NCBI GenBank assembly: GCA_018822105.1
Contig: JAHJLB010000032.1
Location: forward strand, 31,621 to 95,620
DNA length: 64,000 bases
Direction: 5' to 3'
Source: Pseudomonadota bacterium
Lineage (GTDB): Bacteria; Desulfobacterota; Desulfovibrionia; Desulfovibrionales; Desulfovibrionaceae
Of this stretch, positions 50,950-62,046 are shown piece by piece; the stretch's first letter is position 1, and the number at the start of each line of letters is the position of its first letter. The notes beneath the pieces were generated by a model, which saw nothing but the letters and a program-made list of their open reading frames with translations, was not told the DNA's origin and did no database searches. A program made the position numbers and the translations under genes.

Positions 50950-52806
50950 ATGGCGAGCCCCCTCATCTCCGGCGCACCCGGCCAGACGCATCTGCTCCTC
51001 GGCAACGAGGCCATCGTGCGCGGGGCCATCGAGGCCGGCGTCCAGTTCATCAGCTGCTACCCCGGCACCCCGTCCTCCGAAGTGCCGGACACCTTCTTCC
51101 GCCTCTCCCCGGAGGGCAGCTACACCTTCGAATACTCCGTGAACGAGAAGGTTGCCCTTGAGGTGGGCGGCGGCGCAACCCTGGCCGGGGCGCTGACCTT
51201 GGTGACCATGAAGCATGTGGGCGTCAACGTGGCCGCCGACCCGCTCCTGACCCTGGCCTACACCGGCACCCCCGGCGGCTTCGTGCTCTTGAGCGCGGAC
51301 GACCCCGGCTGCCATTCCAGCCAGAACGAGCAGGACAACCGCATCTACGCCCGCCTGGCCGGGCTGCCCTGCCTGGAGCCCGCCACCGCGCAGGAAGCCA
51401 AGGACATGACCCGCGCCGCCCTGGCCCTTTCGCGCCAGCTGGGCACCCCGGTGCTGCTGCGCACCACGACCCGCGTGAACCATCTGCGCGGCCCGGTGAC
51501 CCTGGCCGAGCCCGTGGCCCTGCCCGCGCCCGCCGGATTCCAGAAGGACACCGCGCGCTTCGTGCCCATTCCGGCCTTCGCGCGGCCCATGCATCTGCGC
51601 CTGCTGGACATCCTGGAGAAGCTGCGCGGCCTGGCCGACATCTCGCCCTGGAACGTGGTTTCCGGCACGGGCACGGTCGGCGTGGTGGCCTCGGGCATCA
51701 GCCGGGCCTACCTGGCCGACGCCCTGCTCGAACCCGACCTCGCCGGCAAGGTCAAGGTGCTGGACCTGGGCTTCACCTCCCCCCTGCCGGAGATGCTCCT
51801 CGAATCCTTCATGACCGGGCTGACCAGGCTCCTCATCCTGGAGGAACTGGAGCCTGTGCTGGAGACCGAGATCCGCGCCCTGGCCCAGCGGCTCGGGTTG
51901 GGCCTGGAGATCCAGGGCAAGACCCCCGGCCCCCTGCCGCGCTTCGGCGAATTCAACGTCGGCATGGTGGCCGCCGCCCTGCGCGGCTTCCTCGGCCTGC
52001 CGGCCCAGAGCGCGGCCGCCTGCCCGGCCGAGCCCGGCCTGCCAAACCGCCCGCCCAACCTCTGCGCCGGCTGCCCGCACCGCGCCACCTATGTGGCCGT
52101 GCGCAAGCTCTACGGCGACGCAGCCGTCTACTCCTCGGACATCGGCTGCTACACCCTGGGGCTTCTGCCGCCGCTCAAGGCCGCGGATTTCCTGCTCTGC
52201 ATGGGCTCGAGCATCTCCTCCGGCTGCGGCGCGGCCAAGGCGGCGGGGCAGGATGTGGTGGCCTTCATCGGCGACTCCACCTTCTTCCACTCCGGCATCA
52301 CCGGGCTGGTCAACGCCCTGTTCAACCGCCACAGCCTGCTGGTCTGCATCCTGGACAACCGCACCACGGCCATGACCGGGCACCAGCCCAACCCCGGCGT
52401 GGACAAGACCACCCTGGGCGACAACCCCGTTCGCGTGGACATCGAGCAACTCGTGCGCGGCCTGGGCGTCGAGCATCTGCGCAAGGTCAACCCGCTGAAC
52501 CACAAGGCCACGCTCAAGGCCATCGAGGAGCTCAAGGGCCTGACCGGAGTGCGCGTGCTCATCGCCGAAGAGCCCTGCCCGCTCTTCGCCCGGCGCGCCT
52601 ATGGCCAGAAGCGCAGCCAGGTGGCCTACGTCACCGAGGACTGCGGCGAAAAGGGCGAATGCGGCGACTGCCTGAACATCCTGGCTTGCCCGGCCTTCTA
52701 CAAGAAGGACGGCAAGGTGGCCATCGACCCGCTGCTGTGTTCCGGCTGCATGCTCTGCCTGCAGCTCTGCTCGAACATCAAAGCCCGCAAGGGAGACGCC
52801 ATATGA
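50950..52806 (+). CDS. iorA: Indolepyruvate:ferredoxin oxidoreductase, alpha subunit
   Basis: A 618-aa thiamine-diphosphate enzyme. The N-terminal part (LLGNEAIVRGAIEAGVQFISCYPGTPSSEV) is the pyrimidine-binding domain, CAGCPHRATYVAVRKLYG and GCGAAKAAGQDVVAFIGDSTFFHSG the ThDP domain with its GDS metal motif, and GECGDCLNILACPAFY...CSGCMLCLQLC a C-terminal pair of 4Fe-4S sites. It oxidises aryl pyruvates to aryl-acetyl-CoA with ferredoxin, in catabolism or reverse synthesis of aromatic amino acids. It overlaps iorB by 4 nt. Start ATG 50950 has GGAAAC upstream. Confidence 0.95.
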   Translation: MASPLISGAPGQTHLLLGNEAIVRGAIEAGVQFISCYPGTPSSEVPDTFFRLSPEGSYTFEYSVNEKVALEVGGGATLAGALTLVTMKHVGVNVAADPLLTLAYTGTPGGFVLLSADDPGCHSSQNEQDNRIYARLAGLPCLEPATAQEAKDMTRAALALSRQLGTPVLLRTTTRVNHLRGPVTLAEPVALPAPAGFQKDTARFVPIPAFARPMHLRLLDILEKLRGLADISPWNVVSGTGTVGVVASGISRAYLADALLEPDLAGKVKVLDLGFTSPLPEMLLESFMTGLTRLLILEELEPVLETEIRALAQRLGLGLEIQGKTPGPLPRFGEFNVGMVAAALRGFLGLPAQSAAACPAEPGLPNRPPNLCAGCPHRATYVAVRKLYGDAAVYSSDIGCYTLGLLPPLKAADFLLCMGSSISSGCGAAKAAGQDVVAFIGDSTFFHSGITGLVNALFNRHSLLVCILDNRTTAMTGHQPNPGVDKTTLGDNPVRVDIEQLVRGLGVEHLRKVNPLNHKATLKAIEELKGLTGVRVLIAEEPCPLFARRAYGQKRSQVAYVTEDCGEKGECGDCLNILACPAFYKKDGKVAIDPLLCSGCMLCLQLCSNIKARKGDAI

Positions 52807-53402
52807 GCACCCCTCAGCAGACCCGACTGCGCATCTTCATGACCGGCGTGGGCGGCCAGGGCACCCTCACGGCCACCACGCTCCTGGCCCGCGCGGCCCT
52901 GTCCTTCGGCCTGAGCGTCACTTCGGGCGAGATCCACGGCATGGCACAGCGCGGCGGCGTGGTCGAGTCCACGCTGCTCATCGGCTACCAGAGCCCCAAG
53001 ATCGGCCATGGCGAGGCCGACATCCTGCTCGGCTTCGAACCCCTGGAGACCCTGCGCGCCCTGCCCTACCTGAAGGCCGGCGGGCTGGTGCTTTCCAGCA
53101 CCGAATATCTGCCGCCGCTCTCGGTGGCCTCGGGCCGCGAGGAGAACCCTGACCTGGACACCATCAAGGCCAGGATACAGGCCTGCGCCGGCACGGCCCG
53201 CTTTCTGCCCTGCCGCAGCCTGGGCGTTCAGGCCGGGGCCGTGCAGAGCGGCAACATCGCCCTGCTGGGCGCGCTGTGCGCCATGGGCGCCCTGCCCTTC
53301 GGCAACGAACTGCTGGCCGAGACGGTGCGCGCCACCATGAAGCCCAAGGTGGCGGAGGTGAACCTGCGCGCCCTGGAGCTGGGAGCTGCGCACCCGGCCT
53401 AG
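52803..53402 (+). CDS. iorB: Indolepyruvate:ferredoxin oxidoreductase, beta subunit
   Basis: A 199-aa gamma-type subunit from ATG 52803, overlapping iorA by ATGA. FMTGVGGQGTLTATTLLARAA, SGEIHGMAQRGGVVESTLLIG and ADILLGFEPLETLRALPYL are the conserved CoA-binding-side motifs of this family. It completes the IorAB enzyme. A sigma-54 activator gene begins 5 bp later on the same strand. Confidence 0.94.
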   Translation: MSTPQQTRLRIFMTGVGGQGTLTATTLLARAALSFGLSVTSGEIHGMAQRGGVVESTLLIGYQSPKIGHGEADILLGFEPLETLRALPYLKAGGLVLSSTEYLPPLSVASGREENPDLDTIKARIQACAGTARFLPCRSLGVQAGAVQSGNIALLGALCAMGALPFGNELLAETVRATMKPKVAEVNLRALELGAAHPA

Positions 53403-53407
53403 GCCGG

Positions 53408-55000
<1,593 letters not shown>

Positions 55001-55071
55001 CCCCCCAAGCCCAGACGGTTCAGGCGTCCACAGGCGGTCATGGCATTCGACCCCCTTCAGGAGCGGAGACT

Positions 55072-55794
55072 GTGCACGAGACAGCCATGGACAATGGCAA
55101 GGCGTTCTTTGAAGCCTACGTGAACGGGCTCGGTGGCGTCGCCATCGTCGATGTCGGCTCGCGGGACATAAACGGGTCGCTGCGCGAGGCGTGCCCCCCT
55201 GAGGCCACATACACCGGCGTCGACCTCGTCAGCGGCAAGGGCGTCGACATCGTGGCGGAAGACCCATACGTCCTTCCCTTCCCCGATGCATCACAAGATA
55301 TTGTCGTCAGCACGTCCTGTTTTGAACACGATGAGATGTTCTGGCTGACCTTCAATGAGATCATGAGAATCCTCAAACCCGCCGGGCTGTTCTACCTGAA
55401 CGCCCCGGCCAGTGACGCCGTCCACCGCTACCCTGTGGACTGCTGGCGCTTCTACCCCGACTCGGGCCGGGCGCTTGCGGCCTGGGCCAGGCGCTCCGGC
55501 GTGAACGCCGCGCTGCTGGAATCCTATGTCTCGCCGCCCAGGCGCGCGCTGTCCGAGGATTTCGTGGCCGTGTTCGTCAGGGAGGAGCGCCATGCGGACA
55601 CGCACCAGCGCAGGATCCTCCACACCCTGGGAAGTTTCACCCATGGGCTCATTCGCCTGCCGGACGGGAGTCTTCAGCCACTGCAGGCTCCAGATGCAGG
55701 GCAGCGCTCCCTCTTCAAGACTGGCCTCCTCCGGCTTCGCGCCCGCGTCCTGCGCGGCGTGCCGGGGAGGGGCTCCCAGAACTTGCAGCCCTAG
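55072..55794 (+). CDS. Class I SAM-dependent methyltransferase
   Basis: A 240-aa protein. GTG 55072 with AGGAG 8 nt upstream is preferred to ATG 55087. VAIVDVGSRDINGSLREAC is motif I, YTGVDLVSGKGVDIV the acidic residue strand, LPFPDASQDIVVSTSCFEHDEMFW motif III-like, and LKPAGLFYLNAPASDAVHRYPVDCWRFYPD a motif common in methyltransferases of glycan or lipid modification. The acceptor is unknown. It stands alone between the activator gene and the convergent beta-barrel gene. Confidence 0.85.
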   Translation: MHETAMDNGKAFFEAYVNGLGGVAIVDVGSRDINGSLREACPPEATYTGVDLVSGKGVDIVAEDPYVLPFPDASQDIVVSTSCFEHDEMFWLTFNEIMRILKPAGLFYLNAPASDAVHRYPVDCWRFYPDSGRALAAWARRSGVNAALLESYVSPPRRALSEDFVAVFVREERHADTHQRRILHTLGSFTHGLIRLPDGSLQPLQAPDAGQRSLFKTGLLRLRARVLRGVPGRGSQNLQP

Positions 55795-55836
55795 CGCGGC
55801 GAAAGTCCGTCTTGGCTCCGCCTGCACCATCCCCGC

Positions 55837-55865
55837 AAAAAAAGGAGGGGGCCGAAACCCCCTCC
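55837..55865 (-). terminator. Intrinsic terminator between convergent genes
   Basis: GGAGGGGG (55844-55851) pairs with CCCCCTCC (55858-55865). A T-run follows on the minus strand, 30 bp after the beta-barrel gene stop. Confidence 0.85.
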
Positions 55866-55894
55866 CCAATTCTCAGACGAATGCGGATCTTTTG

Positions 55895-56848
55895 CTAGAA
55901 GCTGTAGCGGAGGTTCAGCATGCCGCCGGTCTTGGTCAGGTTCTCGCGCAATCCGTAGGTGCCGGTCAGGCCGATGAGGAAGGTGTCGGTGAGGTTGTAG
56001 CTGAAGCCCAGGTCAAAGTCCGCGCCCCAGTTGTCGTTGGTGCTGGCGCCCGACTTCATGAGATCCCTCTGCAGGTTGGTGCCGAGGAAGGGCTTGAAGG
56101 CGCCCATGTCGTAGGTGCCGCGCAGCCCGGCGGAACCCTGCCAGGTGTAGATGCCCGCCTTGCTGTACCTGTCCGCCTTCAGCAGGTAGGCCCCCTGGTG
56201 CTCGTTCATGTACATGGTCCCAAGCCGCCCGCTCAGCATCAGCTTGTCGAATATGAGGAACTTTGTGAGTCCGGCCGAGGCCACCCTGCGCTCGGCGTTC
56301 ATGGTGTCGCTGTACTTCACGCCGCCCTGGGTGTCCTTCATGGTGTAGTCAAGCCAGGCGAAAATGAGCGAGGCATCGGCGATCAGGTCGCTGGAGATGG
56401 AATAGCTCAGGTAGGGAACAAGGGAGAAGCCGTCGTAGGCGATCTTGCCATTATTGTACTTCGTCGTCAGATCAAGCTTTTCATACCCGACCCCGACCCC
56501 GAGGAGCAGGGAGCCGAAGAGCTTGTCCACGCCGACCGTGGCCACGGTCAGGTCGCCATTGTACTTGGCGCCTGTCTTGGTGTTGTCGAGAAGGGTCGCG
56601 CCGCCGAGGGTCCAGACGCCCATGCCCAAGGGTTCATCGCCGGAGGACTGGCCGGAACCGGCTCCGCCGCCGGTGCGGACGAGGATGTTGTTGGTAATCA
56701 GGTTGGCTGCCAAGGTGGCGACATTCGAGGAGGACTCGTTCTTGTTCTCCTCGTTTGTGGTGTTGCCGCCGGTGGCGGCGAAAGCCGAAAGCGGCATCGC
56801 CAGGACAAGCGCCGACGCAAGCAACAAGGCGAATTTATTACATTTCAT
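55895..56848 (-). CDS. Outer-membrane autotransporter-like beta-barrel protein
   Basis: A 317-aa exported protein. It begins with a signal peptide (KFALLLASALVLAMPLSAFAA) from ATG 56848, then a short Asn/Gly-rich stretch (GGNTTNEENKNESSSN), then alternating beta strands such as LLLGVGVGYEKLDL, LVPYLSYSISSDLI and RLGTMYMNEHQGAYL, and ends LNLRYSF with a terminal aromatic residue, the BAM recognition signal. The whole protein is essentially an autotransporter-type barrel without a passenger domain. Its own terminator follows. Function unknown. Confidence 0.82.
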   Translation of the reverse strand: MKCNKFALLLASALVLAMPLSAFAATGGNTTNEENKNESSSNVATLAANLITNNILVRTGGGAGSGQSSGDEPLGMGVWTLGGATLLDNTKTGAKYNGDLTVATVGVDKLFGSLLLGVGVGYEKLDLTTKYNNGKIAYDGFSLVPYLSYSISSDLIADASLIFAWLDYTMKDTQGGVKYSDTMNAERRVASAGLTKFLIFDKLMLSGRLGTMYMNEHQGAYLLKADRYSKAGIYTWQGSAGLRGTYDMGAFKPFLGTNLQRDLMKSGASTNDNWGADFDLGFSYNLTDTFLIGLTGTYGLRENLTKTGGMLNLRYSF

Positions 56849-57079
56849 CGGACCCCCATTTTCCTCCGGCCCCGAGGAAGCCATATCTTTGCGGGAACAT
56901 AGCCAGAATCAGCATAGATGTCCAGCCCCCGGACCCTCCCGCCTTGCAAGGCAGCGCCCCCCTCGAAAGGAGCCGGACATCCAATGCGGTGAGGGCAGCG
57001 CGTTGGCGGGCGGGCCGGCACTGTTCAGGGAAAAGCGGCGGCTGGCCTGGGGCGAGGCCGCAGGAGCGCACCGGGGCTG

Positions 57080-57376
57080 CTACTTGGGCTGGGCCATGAC
57101 CCCGGTCTGTCCGGAGGGGACATGCTTGACCTGGATCCTGTCCGCAGCGATCTTCTCCACCACGACCTCGTCGCCCTCCTTGATCTCCTTGATGCCCGCG
57201 GCCGCGAAGTCCTTCTGCTTCGCCACCTTCATGCGCAGCACCTCGTTGATCTGCATGGTCTGCAAGCGGGCCGCGTCCGAAGGGATGACCTGCCGCACCG
57301 GGGACTCCGCCCCGGAAGCCTGGGCCAGGGTGCCCAAAAGCACCATCAACGCTGTTGACAGAACGATCTTGCGCAT
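57080..57376 (-). CDS. Small exported protein of unknown function
   Basis: A 98-aa protein. Residues 1-23 (KIVLSTALMVLLGTLAQASGA) form a signal peptide. The mature part is charged and includes INEVLRMKVAKQKDFAAAGIKEIKEGDEVVVEKI, compatible with a small beta-barrel or OB-like fold. No family recognised. It is divergent from the PglB-like gene (59 bp) and 231 bp from the beta-barrel gene downstream on its strand. Confidence 0.7.
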   Translation of the reverse strand: MRKIVLSTALMVLLGTLAQASGAESPVRQVIPSDAARLQTMQINEVLRMKVAKQKDFAAAGIKEIKEGDEVVVEKIAADRIQVKHVPSGQTGVMAQPK

Positions 57377-57434
57377 AGAGTATCCCCCTGGTTATTCGGC
57401 GACTACTATATTTTTCGCATACCCGGTACTGAAC

Positions 57435-59486
57435 ATGATTGCAAGGCCTCCACCCATGCCGCGCACTCCATCGTCGCCAAAGGCCCCGGGCAAGGCCGCC
57501 CAGGCCTTCGCCGCACCCGCCTCCGCCGGCGGCGCACGCTCTTTGCTGGCCGTTGTGGCCGCATCGGCTCTGGGCTGCGCAGTCTCCTCGGCCATCTTCC
57601 TGCACAGGGTTTCGGCCGGTTTTGAGCTTCACTACAGTGACTCCCGGCTGCCCATGCTTGTGGAGGCGGACGGATACCACCACCTTTTCCGCTCGCAGGA
57701 GCTCCTTGCGGGGAATGCGGCATGGCTGCAGGAACCCGCCCTCAGCGCCCTTGGAGCGATCCTGGCCCTGGCCTCCCGGCTGCCGCTGGAGCTGGTGGCG
57801 TTCTGGCTGCCGGTGGGCCTTGCCGCAGCTTGCGGCCTCTGGTTCTGGGGCTGGGGGAAGCTGCTCGGCGCGCCAACGGCCCAGGCCGCCCTGGCCGCCT
57901 TTGCCGGCGGCCTCATCCCGGCCTGGTTCCAGCGCGCCTGCCCCGGCTGGTACGACACCGACCCTGGCATAGCCTTTCTCTGGCACGGCAGCCTGTTCGC
58001 CACGGCCTGCCTTGGGCTCGCGCCGGGACGCCCGGGCCTGCGGCCTGCGCTGCTGCTGGCGGCCTGCGCCCTCGGCCTGGGCTGGTGGTGGCGGCCGGGC
58101 TTCCTCGCCCTGCCCCTGTGCCTGATGCTCTGGGGCGCCACCTTCGCCTTTGCCGAGGACAGGCTCTGGCGCGGGCTGCGGCTGGCGACCGGCATGGCCC
58201 TGGTTCTCGGCGGCGCCCTTTTCCTGCTGCTCCCCGTTGCCTGGCTGCCGCAAACCCTGGCCGCGCACCAGGTCTACGTCAGGGCGCATGCCGCCACGGC
58301 CTTGGGCGCCTCGCGGGACCTGGTGTTCCTCTCCATCGCCGAACTGGTGCCCATGTCCGCCACCGAAATCCTGCGCGACCTCGGGGGCAATGTCGCCGCA
58401 GGCGTCCTGGCGCTGTGCGCCACCCTGCTGCTTCTCTGGCGACGCCCCCGCCCAGGCGCGTATCTCCTGCCCTCCCTCCTGGTCCTGGGCCTGGCCTTTT
58501 TTGCGCAGCGCCTGCTGTTCTTCGCCGCGCTTCCCATGGCCCTGGGCCTCGGCCTGCTGCCCGGCCTGCTGCCTTTGCCCCGGAGGTGCGCAGCCCTGGC
58601 CTGGACCGTCAGCCTCGGCCTGGTGGCGAGCCTGCTGTTCTGGCACGCCACGCACCCCTTGAAGTTCTATTTCCAGGCGCCGCAGGACCGCCTGGCCCTG
58701 ACCCTGAAGCGCGTCGCGCCGCCCGAGGCCAAGGTCTGGAACTGGTGGGACGACGGCTACTTCCTGGCGGCGCGCAGCGGTCATGCGCCGCTCTTCCACG
58801 GCGGCAGCCAGTCGCCCAGGGCGACCTTCATCGCCGCCCACCCCCTGGCCTCCGACAACCCGCTCCTCGCCCGCCGCTGGATCCGCTTCTTCGCCCTGCG
58901 CGGCGCAGGCGCGCTGGCCCCTCTGCGCAAGGCCTGGGGCGACGATCCGCCCATCTGGCAACGCCTGGACAGCATCTTCTCCGCCCAGGACCCCCAAAAG
59001 GCCATGGCCCGGCTGACGCCGCCCGCAACGGGCCCCGGCTGGCTTTTCCCGGAGGGCAGGGTGTTCCTGTACCTGCCCCAGCGATTTCTCACGCTCTCCA
59101 GGTGGTGGATGACCCTGGGCGGAAGCCCTGAGCCGGATGCCCGGACCCTGCGGGCGCATATCGACACCTTCGAGCGCACCAGCTTCCGCTATGTCCCGGG
59201 GCAAGGGGTGGTGGACCTCCCGGAGGCCGTGCTCAGGAAGGGCTACAAGGCTCTCGGCGGCGTGTTTTTGACCAGCCGCACGCCCCTGGCCCCGCCCTGG
59301 GGCGGCGGCCAGCCCGGGCCCTACGCGGTCGCCTCGGACCTGTCGCCCTGGCTGTACATTGTCGACGAGCAGGCCCTCCGCAGCGTGGCCTTCCGGCTTC
59401 TCGCCCCCAGCGGGGAGCGCCTGCCGGGCTTTGCCCCGGTGCTGACGAACTACGCCTACGGCGGGTTGTGGGAAGTGCTGCCGTGA
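57435..59486 (+). CDS. STT3/PglB-type oligosaccharyltransferase
   Basis: A polytopic protein of about 683 aa (ATG 57435, or 57456 giving 676 aa; neither has a clear ribosome site). About eleven hydrophobic segments make up the first 400 residues. Catalytic motifs are EADGYHH (first acidic loop), YDTDPG (second acidic motif), the SIAELVPMS loop and the WWDDGYFLAARSG motif (WWDYG in PglB, contacts the glycosylation sequon). STT3 homologues move a lipid-linked glycan onto asparagine of exported proteins. Tail overlaps the GT2 gene start (GTGA). Confidence 0.82.
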   Translation: MIARPPPMPRTPSSPKAPGKAAQAFAAPASAGGARSLLAVVAASALGCAVSSAIFLHRVSAGFELHYSDSRLPMLVEADGYHHLFRSQELLAGNAAWLQEPALSALGAILALASRLPLELVAFWLPVGLAAACGLWFWGWGKLLGAPTAQAALAAFAGGLIPAWFQRACPGWYDTDPGIAFLWHGSLFATACLGLAPGRPGLRPALLLAACALGLGWWWRPGFLALPLCLMLWGATFAFAEDRLWRGLRLATGMALVLGGALFLLLPVAWLPQTLAAHQVYVRAHAATALGASRDLVFLSIAELVPMSATEILRDLGGNVAAGVLALCATLLLLWRRPRPGAYLLPSLLVLGLAFFAQRLLFFAALPMALGLGLLPGLLPLPRRCAALAWTVSLGLVASLLFWHATHPLKFYFQAPQDRLALTLKRVAPPEAKVWNWWDDGYFLAARSGHAPLFHGGSQSPRATFIAAHPLASDNPLLARRWIRFFALRGAGALAPLRKAWGDDPPIWQRLDSIFSAQDPQKAMARLTPPATGPGWLFPEGRVFLYLPQRFLTLSRWWMTLGGSPEPDARTLRAHIDTFERTSFRYVPGQGVVDLPEAVLRKGYKALGGVFLTSRTPLAPPWGGGQPGPYAVASDLSPWLYIVDEQALRSVAFRLLAPSGERLPGFAPVLTNYAYGGLWEVLP

Positions 59487-60175
59487 GCCTGCGCTCCAAA
59501 TCCTTCCCTGGCCCCGGGCAGGCCGTTGTCGTCATTCCGGCCTGGAACGAGGAGCCGACCATCGGCGGCGTGGTGCGGGAAGTGCTCCGCCAGGGGTATC
59601 CCGCCATCGTGGTCAACGACGACAGCAGGGATGGCACCAGCGCCGCAGCCCGGGCGGCGGGCGCGGCAGTGCTGGACCTCCCCTGCCGCCTGGGGGCCTG
59701 GGGCGCCGCCCAGGCCGGGATCCGCCTGGGCCTGCGCGCAGGGCATCAGGCCATCGTCACCCTGGACGGCGACGGGCAGCACCTGCCGGCCGACATCGGC
59801 GCCCTGGTCGCGCCCATCGCGGCGCACGCCGCGGACATCACCATCGGTTCATGCCTGGAGCGTGGCAGCCCCGCCCGGCAAACGGCCTGGCGGTTCTTCA
59901 AGGCCCTCTCCGGGCTTGCGGTCGCGGACCTGACCTCCGGCTTCCGGGCCTACAGCCGGCCGGCGGCCGGAGCCATGATGGGGGCGGAGGCCACCCTGGC
60001 CGATTACCAGGACCTGGGCGTGCTGCTCCTGGCCCGCCGCAGGGCCTTTCGCCTGCTGGAGATCCCGGTGCGCATGCGCCCGCGGGCCGTGGGCAAATCG
60101 CACATCTTCTCGTCCTGGTTGAAAGTGGCCCGGTACATGATGTACACGCTCACCATCGCCTGCACGCAGCGCTAG
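59483..60175 (+). CDS. Family 2 glycosyltransferase (DPM1-like)
   Basis: A 230-aa GT-A protein with GTG start 59483 overlapping the PglB-like stop by GTGA. VVVIPAWNEEPTIGGVV, AIVVNDDSRDGTS, VTLDGDGQHLPAD (DXD) and LTSGFRAYSRPAA are the motifs. The coupling to an oligosaccharyltransferase gene suggests it makes a polyprenyl-phosphate sugar or extends the lipid-linked glycan. No membrane helices at the C-terminus. Confidence 0.88.
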   Translation: MSLRSKSFPGPGQAVVVIPAWNEEPTIGGVVREVLRQGYPAIVVNDDSRDGTSAAARAAGAAVLDLPCRLGAWGAAQAGIRLGLRAGHQAIVTLDGDGQHLPADIGALVAPIAAHAADITIGSCLERGSPARQTAWRFFKALSGLAVADLTSGFRAYSRPAAGAMMGAEATLADYQDLGVLLLARRRAFRLLEIPVRMRPRAVGKSHIFSSWLKVARYMMYTLTIACTQR

Positions 60176-60366
60176 CCGGAAGGCGGCCCGGCGCGCAGCA
60201 CGGGCGCTGTTTTTGGGCGCCTGGAAGCGGCCCCTGGCCCGTTTTGCGGCAAGGGGCGACATCCACGCCGGATGGGGCTATGCTGCGGCAGGCCGGCAGC
60301 CTGCGCCCCAGCGGTCGCGGAGCGGGGGTCTCTATTCAGCGGCACCGCAAAAAGGGAGCAACGCCC

Positions 60367-60837
60367 ATGCACATCAGCTACCGCCTGACGGCCTGCGTCA
60401 TCGCCCTAGCCACCGGGGTGATGATCCTCCGTCTCGTGCGGCGCAACCAGCTCCACGGCAAGGACGCCGCCTGGTGGCTGGGAGCCAGTCTCTTCGCCGT
60501 GCTCGCCGGCCTCTTCCCCGGAGCTTTCGACCTCCTGGGCCACGCCCTGGGCGTGGGCTATCCGCCCATCCTCTTCCTCGTCCTGGCGCTGGCGGCCTTT
60601 GCCGTGCGCCTGCTCCTGTCCGACGTGGAGCGCACGCGCATGGAGCTCACCCAGCGCCGCCTGGTCCAGCGCCACGCGCAGCTGGCCCTGCGCCTGCGCG
60701 ACATCGAGCAGGAGCTCGGCGCCCGGGGCGGCGGCCCGCTTCAGAGCGCCGGCGGAACGGCGCAGGCCGGCCAGGCATACGTTGACGCGGCGCCGGGCAC
60801 ACCGCCAAACTCGCAGCCAGACCCTCCGTCGGACTGA
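60367..60837 (+). CDS. DUF2304 membrane protein
   Basis: A 156-aa protein from ATG 60367 with three hydrophobic segments (YRLTACVIALATGVMILRLV, AWWLGASLFAVLAGLFPGAF, PPILFLVLALAAFAVRLLL) followed by a charged coiled-coil tail. DUF2304 proteins accompany polyprenyl-phosphate glycosyltransferases, as here, where one lies 190 bp upstream; they may act as flippases or anchors for it. This role is inference from context. Confidence 0.78.
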   Translation: MHISYRLTACVIALATGVMILRLVRRNQLHGKDAAWWLGASLFAVLAGLFPGAFDLLGHALGVGYPPILFLVLALAAFAVRLLLSDVERTRMELTQRRLVQRHAQLALRLRDIEQELGARGGGPLQSAGGTAQAGQAYVDAAPGTPPNSQPDPPSD

Positions 60838-60851
60838 CGCCCCGGCAGACC

Positions 60852-62024
60852 ATGCGCATACTCCACATCGCCAAGTACTTTCCTCCGCACCTCGGAGGCA
60901 TGGAGACCTTCCTGGACCAGCTGACCCGGGAGCAGGCCGCCTCCGGGGAGGACGTCCTGGTGCTGGCCCACGCCGGGCCGGAGCCTGCCGGAACCAGCCG
61001 GCCCGTCCAGGGCCTTGAGGTCCGGCGCGCCCCGGTGCTGCTGAACCTGGGCGGCTACGCGCCCATGGCCCCGGCCTTGCCCCTGATGCACCTCCACGCC
61101 CTGCGCCGCTTCCGGCCCGACGTCATCCACGCCCACGCGCCCAACGTGGCCGCCCTGTGGCCTGCGCTGCTGCATGGCCGCGCCCCGCTGGTGCTGCACT
61201 GGCATGCGGACGTGCAGTTTCCGCCGGACAGGCGGCCCCCGGCCCTGGCCCTGGCCCTGGCCTGCTGGAAGCGCCTGGAGGCTTTGATGCTGAAGCGGGC
61301 CGAAGCGGTCATCGCCACGTCCCAGGCCTATCTGGACTCAAGTCCAGCCCTGGCCGGCCACCGCCAAAAGTGCCGCGTGGCGCCCCTCGGCCTGACCGAG
61401 TCCCCCGTTGCCCGGCCAGGGGACCACCCGGCCCTGCGCTTCCTGGACGGCAGGACGGACGGGTCGGGCCTGCGGGTGCTCGCCGTGGGCCGTCTGGCGC
61501 ATTACAAGGGCTTTGCGCACCTCTGCGAGGCCGTGCGCCAGACGCCGGAGGCCTCCCTGTGCCTGGTGGGCGAGGGCGAGGAACGGGCCAGGCTGGAGGC
61601 CCTGGCGAGCCTGCCCGAGGTTCGCGGCCGCATCCACCTGGCCGGGGCGGTCCCAGACGACGTGCTGGACGGCTGTTACCGCAGAAGCCATGTGCTGTGC
61701 CTGCCCTCGCTCAGCCGCAGCGAGGCCTTCGGCATGGTGCTCCTCGAGGCCATGAGCCGCAGCCTGCCCTGCATCGCCACCACCGTGCCGGGCAGCGGCA
61801 TGTCGGAAGTGGTGCGCCACGGCGAAACCGGACTCCTGGTGCGGCCCGGCTCGGTTCAGGAGCTGGCCCAGGCCCTGGGACGCCTCGCCTTAAGTCCCGA
61901 ACTGCGGCTGCGCCTGGGGCAGGCCGGCCGGGAGCGCTTCCTCGGGCACTATACCCTGCCGGAGGTGGCGCGGCGCATCCGCACAGTGTACGATGCAGCG
62001 CTGGCCCCTTCGCCCGGGACCTGA
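60852..62024 (+). CDS. Family 4 glycosyltransferase
   Basis: A 390-aa GT-B enzyme. KYFPPHLGGMETFLDQLTRE, DVIHAHAPNVAALWPAL, VLAVGRLAHYKGFAHLCEAV, CLVGEGEERARLEAL and PSLSRSEAFGMVLLEAMSRSLPCIAT (E-x7-E donor motif) identify it. It probably adds a hexose to a lipid-linked glycan and is co-directional with the DUF2304 and PglB-like genes (14-bp gap). No membrane segment. Confidence 0.9.
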   Translation: MRILHIAKYFPPHLGGMETFLDQLTREQAASGEDVLVLAHAGPEPAGTSRPVQGLEVRRAPVLLNLGGYAPMAPALPLMHLHALRRFRPDVIHAHAPNVAALWPALLHGRAPLVLHWHADVQFPPDRRPPALALALACWKRLEALMLKRAEAVIATSQAYLDSSPALAGHRQKCRVAPLGLTESPVARPGDHPALRFLDGRTDGSGLRVLAVGRLAHYKGFAHLCEAVRQTPEASLCLVGEGEERARLEALASLPEVRGRIHLAGAVPDDVLDGCYRRSHVLCLPSLSRSEAFGMVLLEAMSRSLPCIATTVPGSGMSEVVRHGETGLLVRPGSVQELAQALGRLALSPELRLRLGQAGRERFLGHYTLPEVARRIRTVYDAALAPSPGT

Positions 62025-62046
62025 AGAGCAGCCCGCAGGAGAGAGC

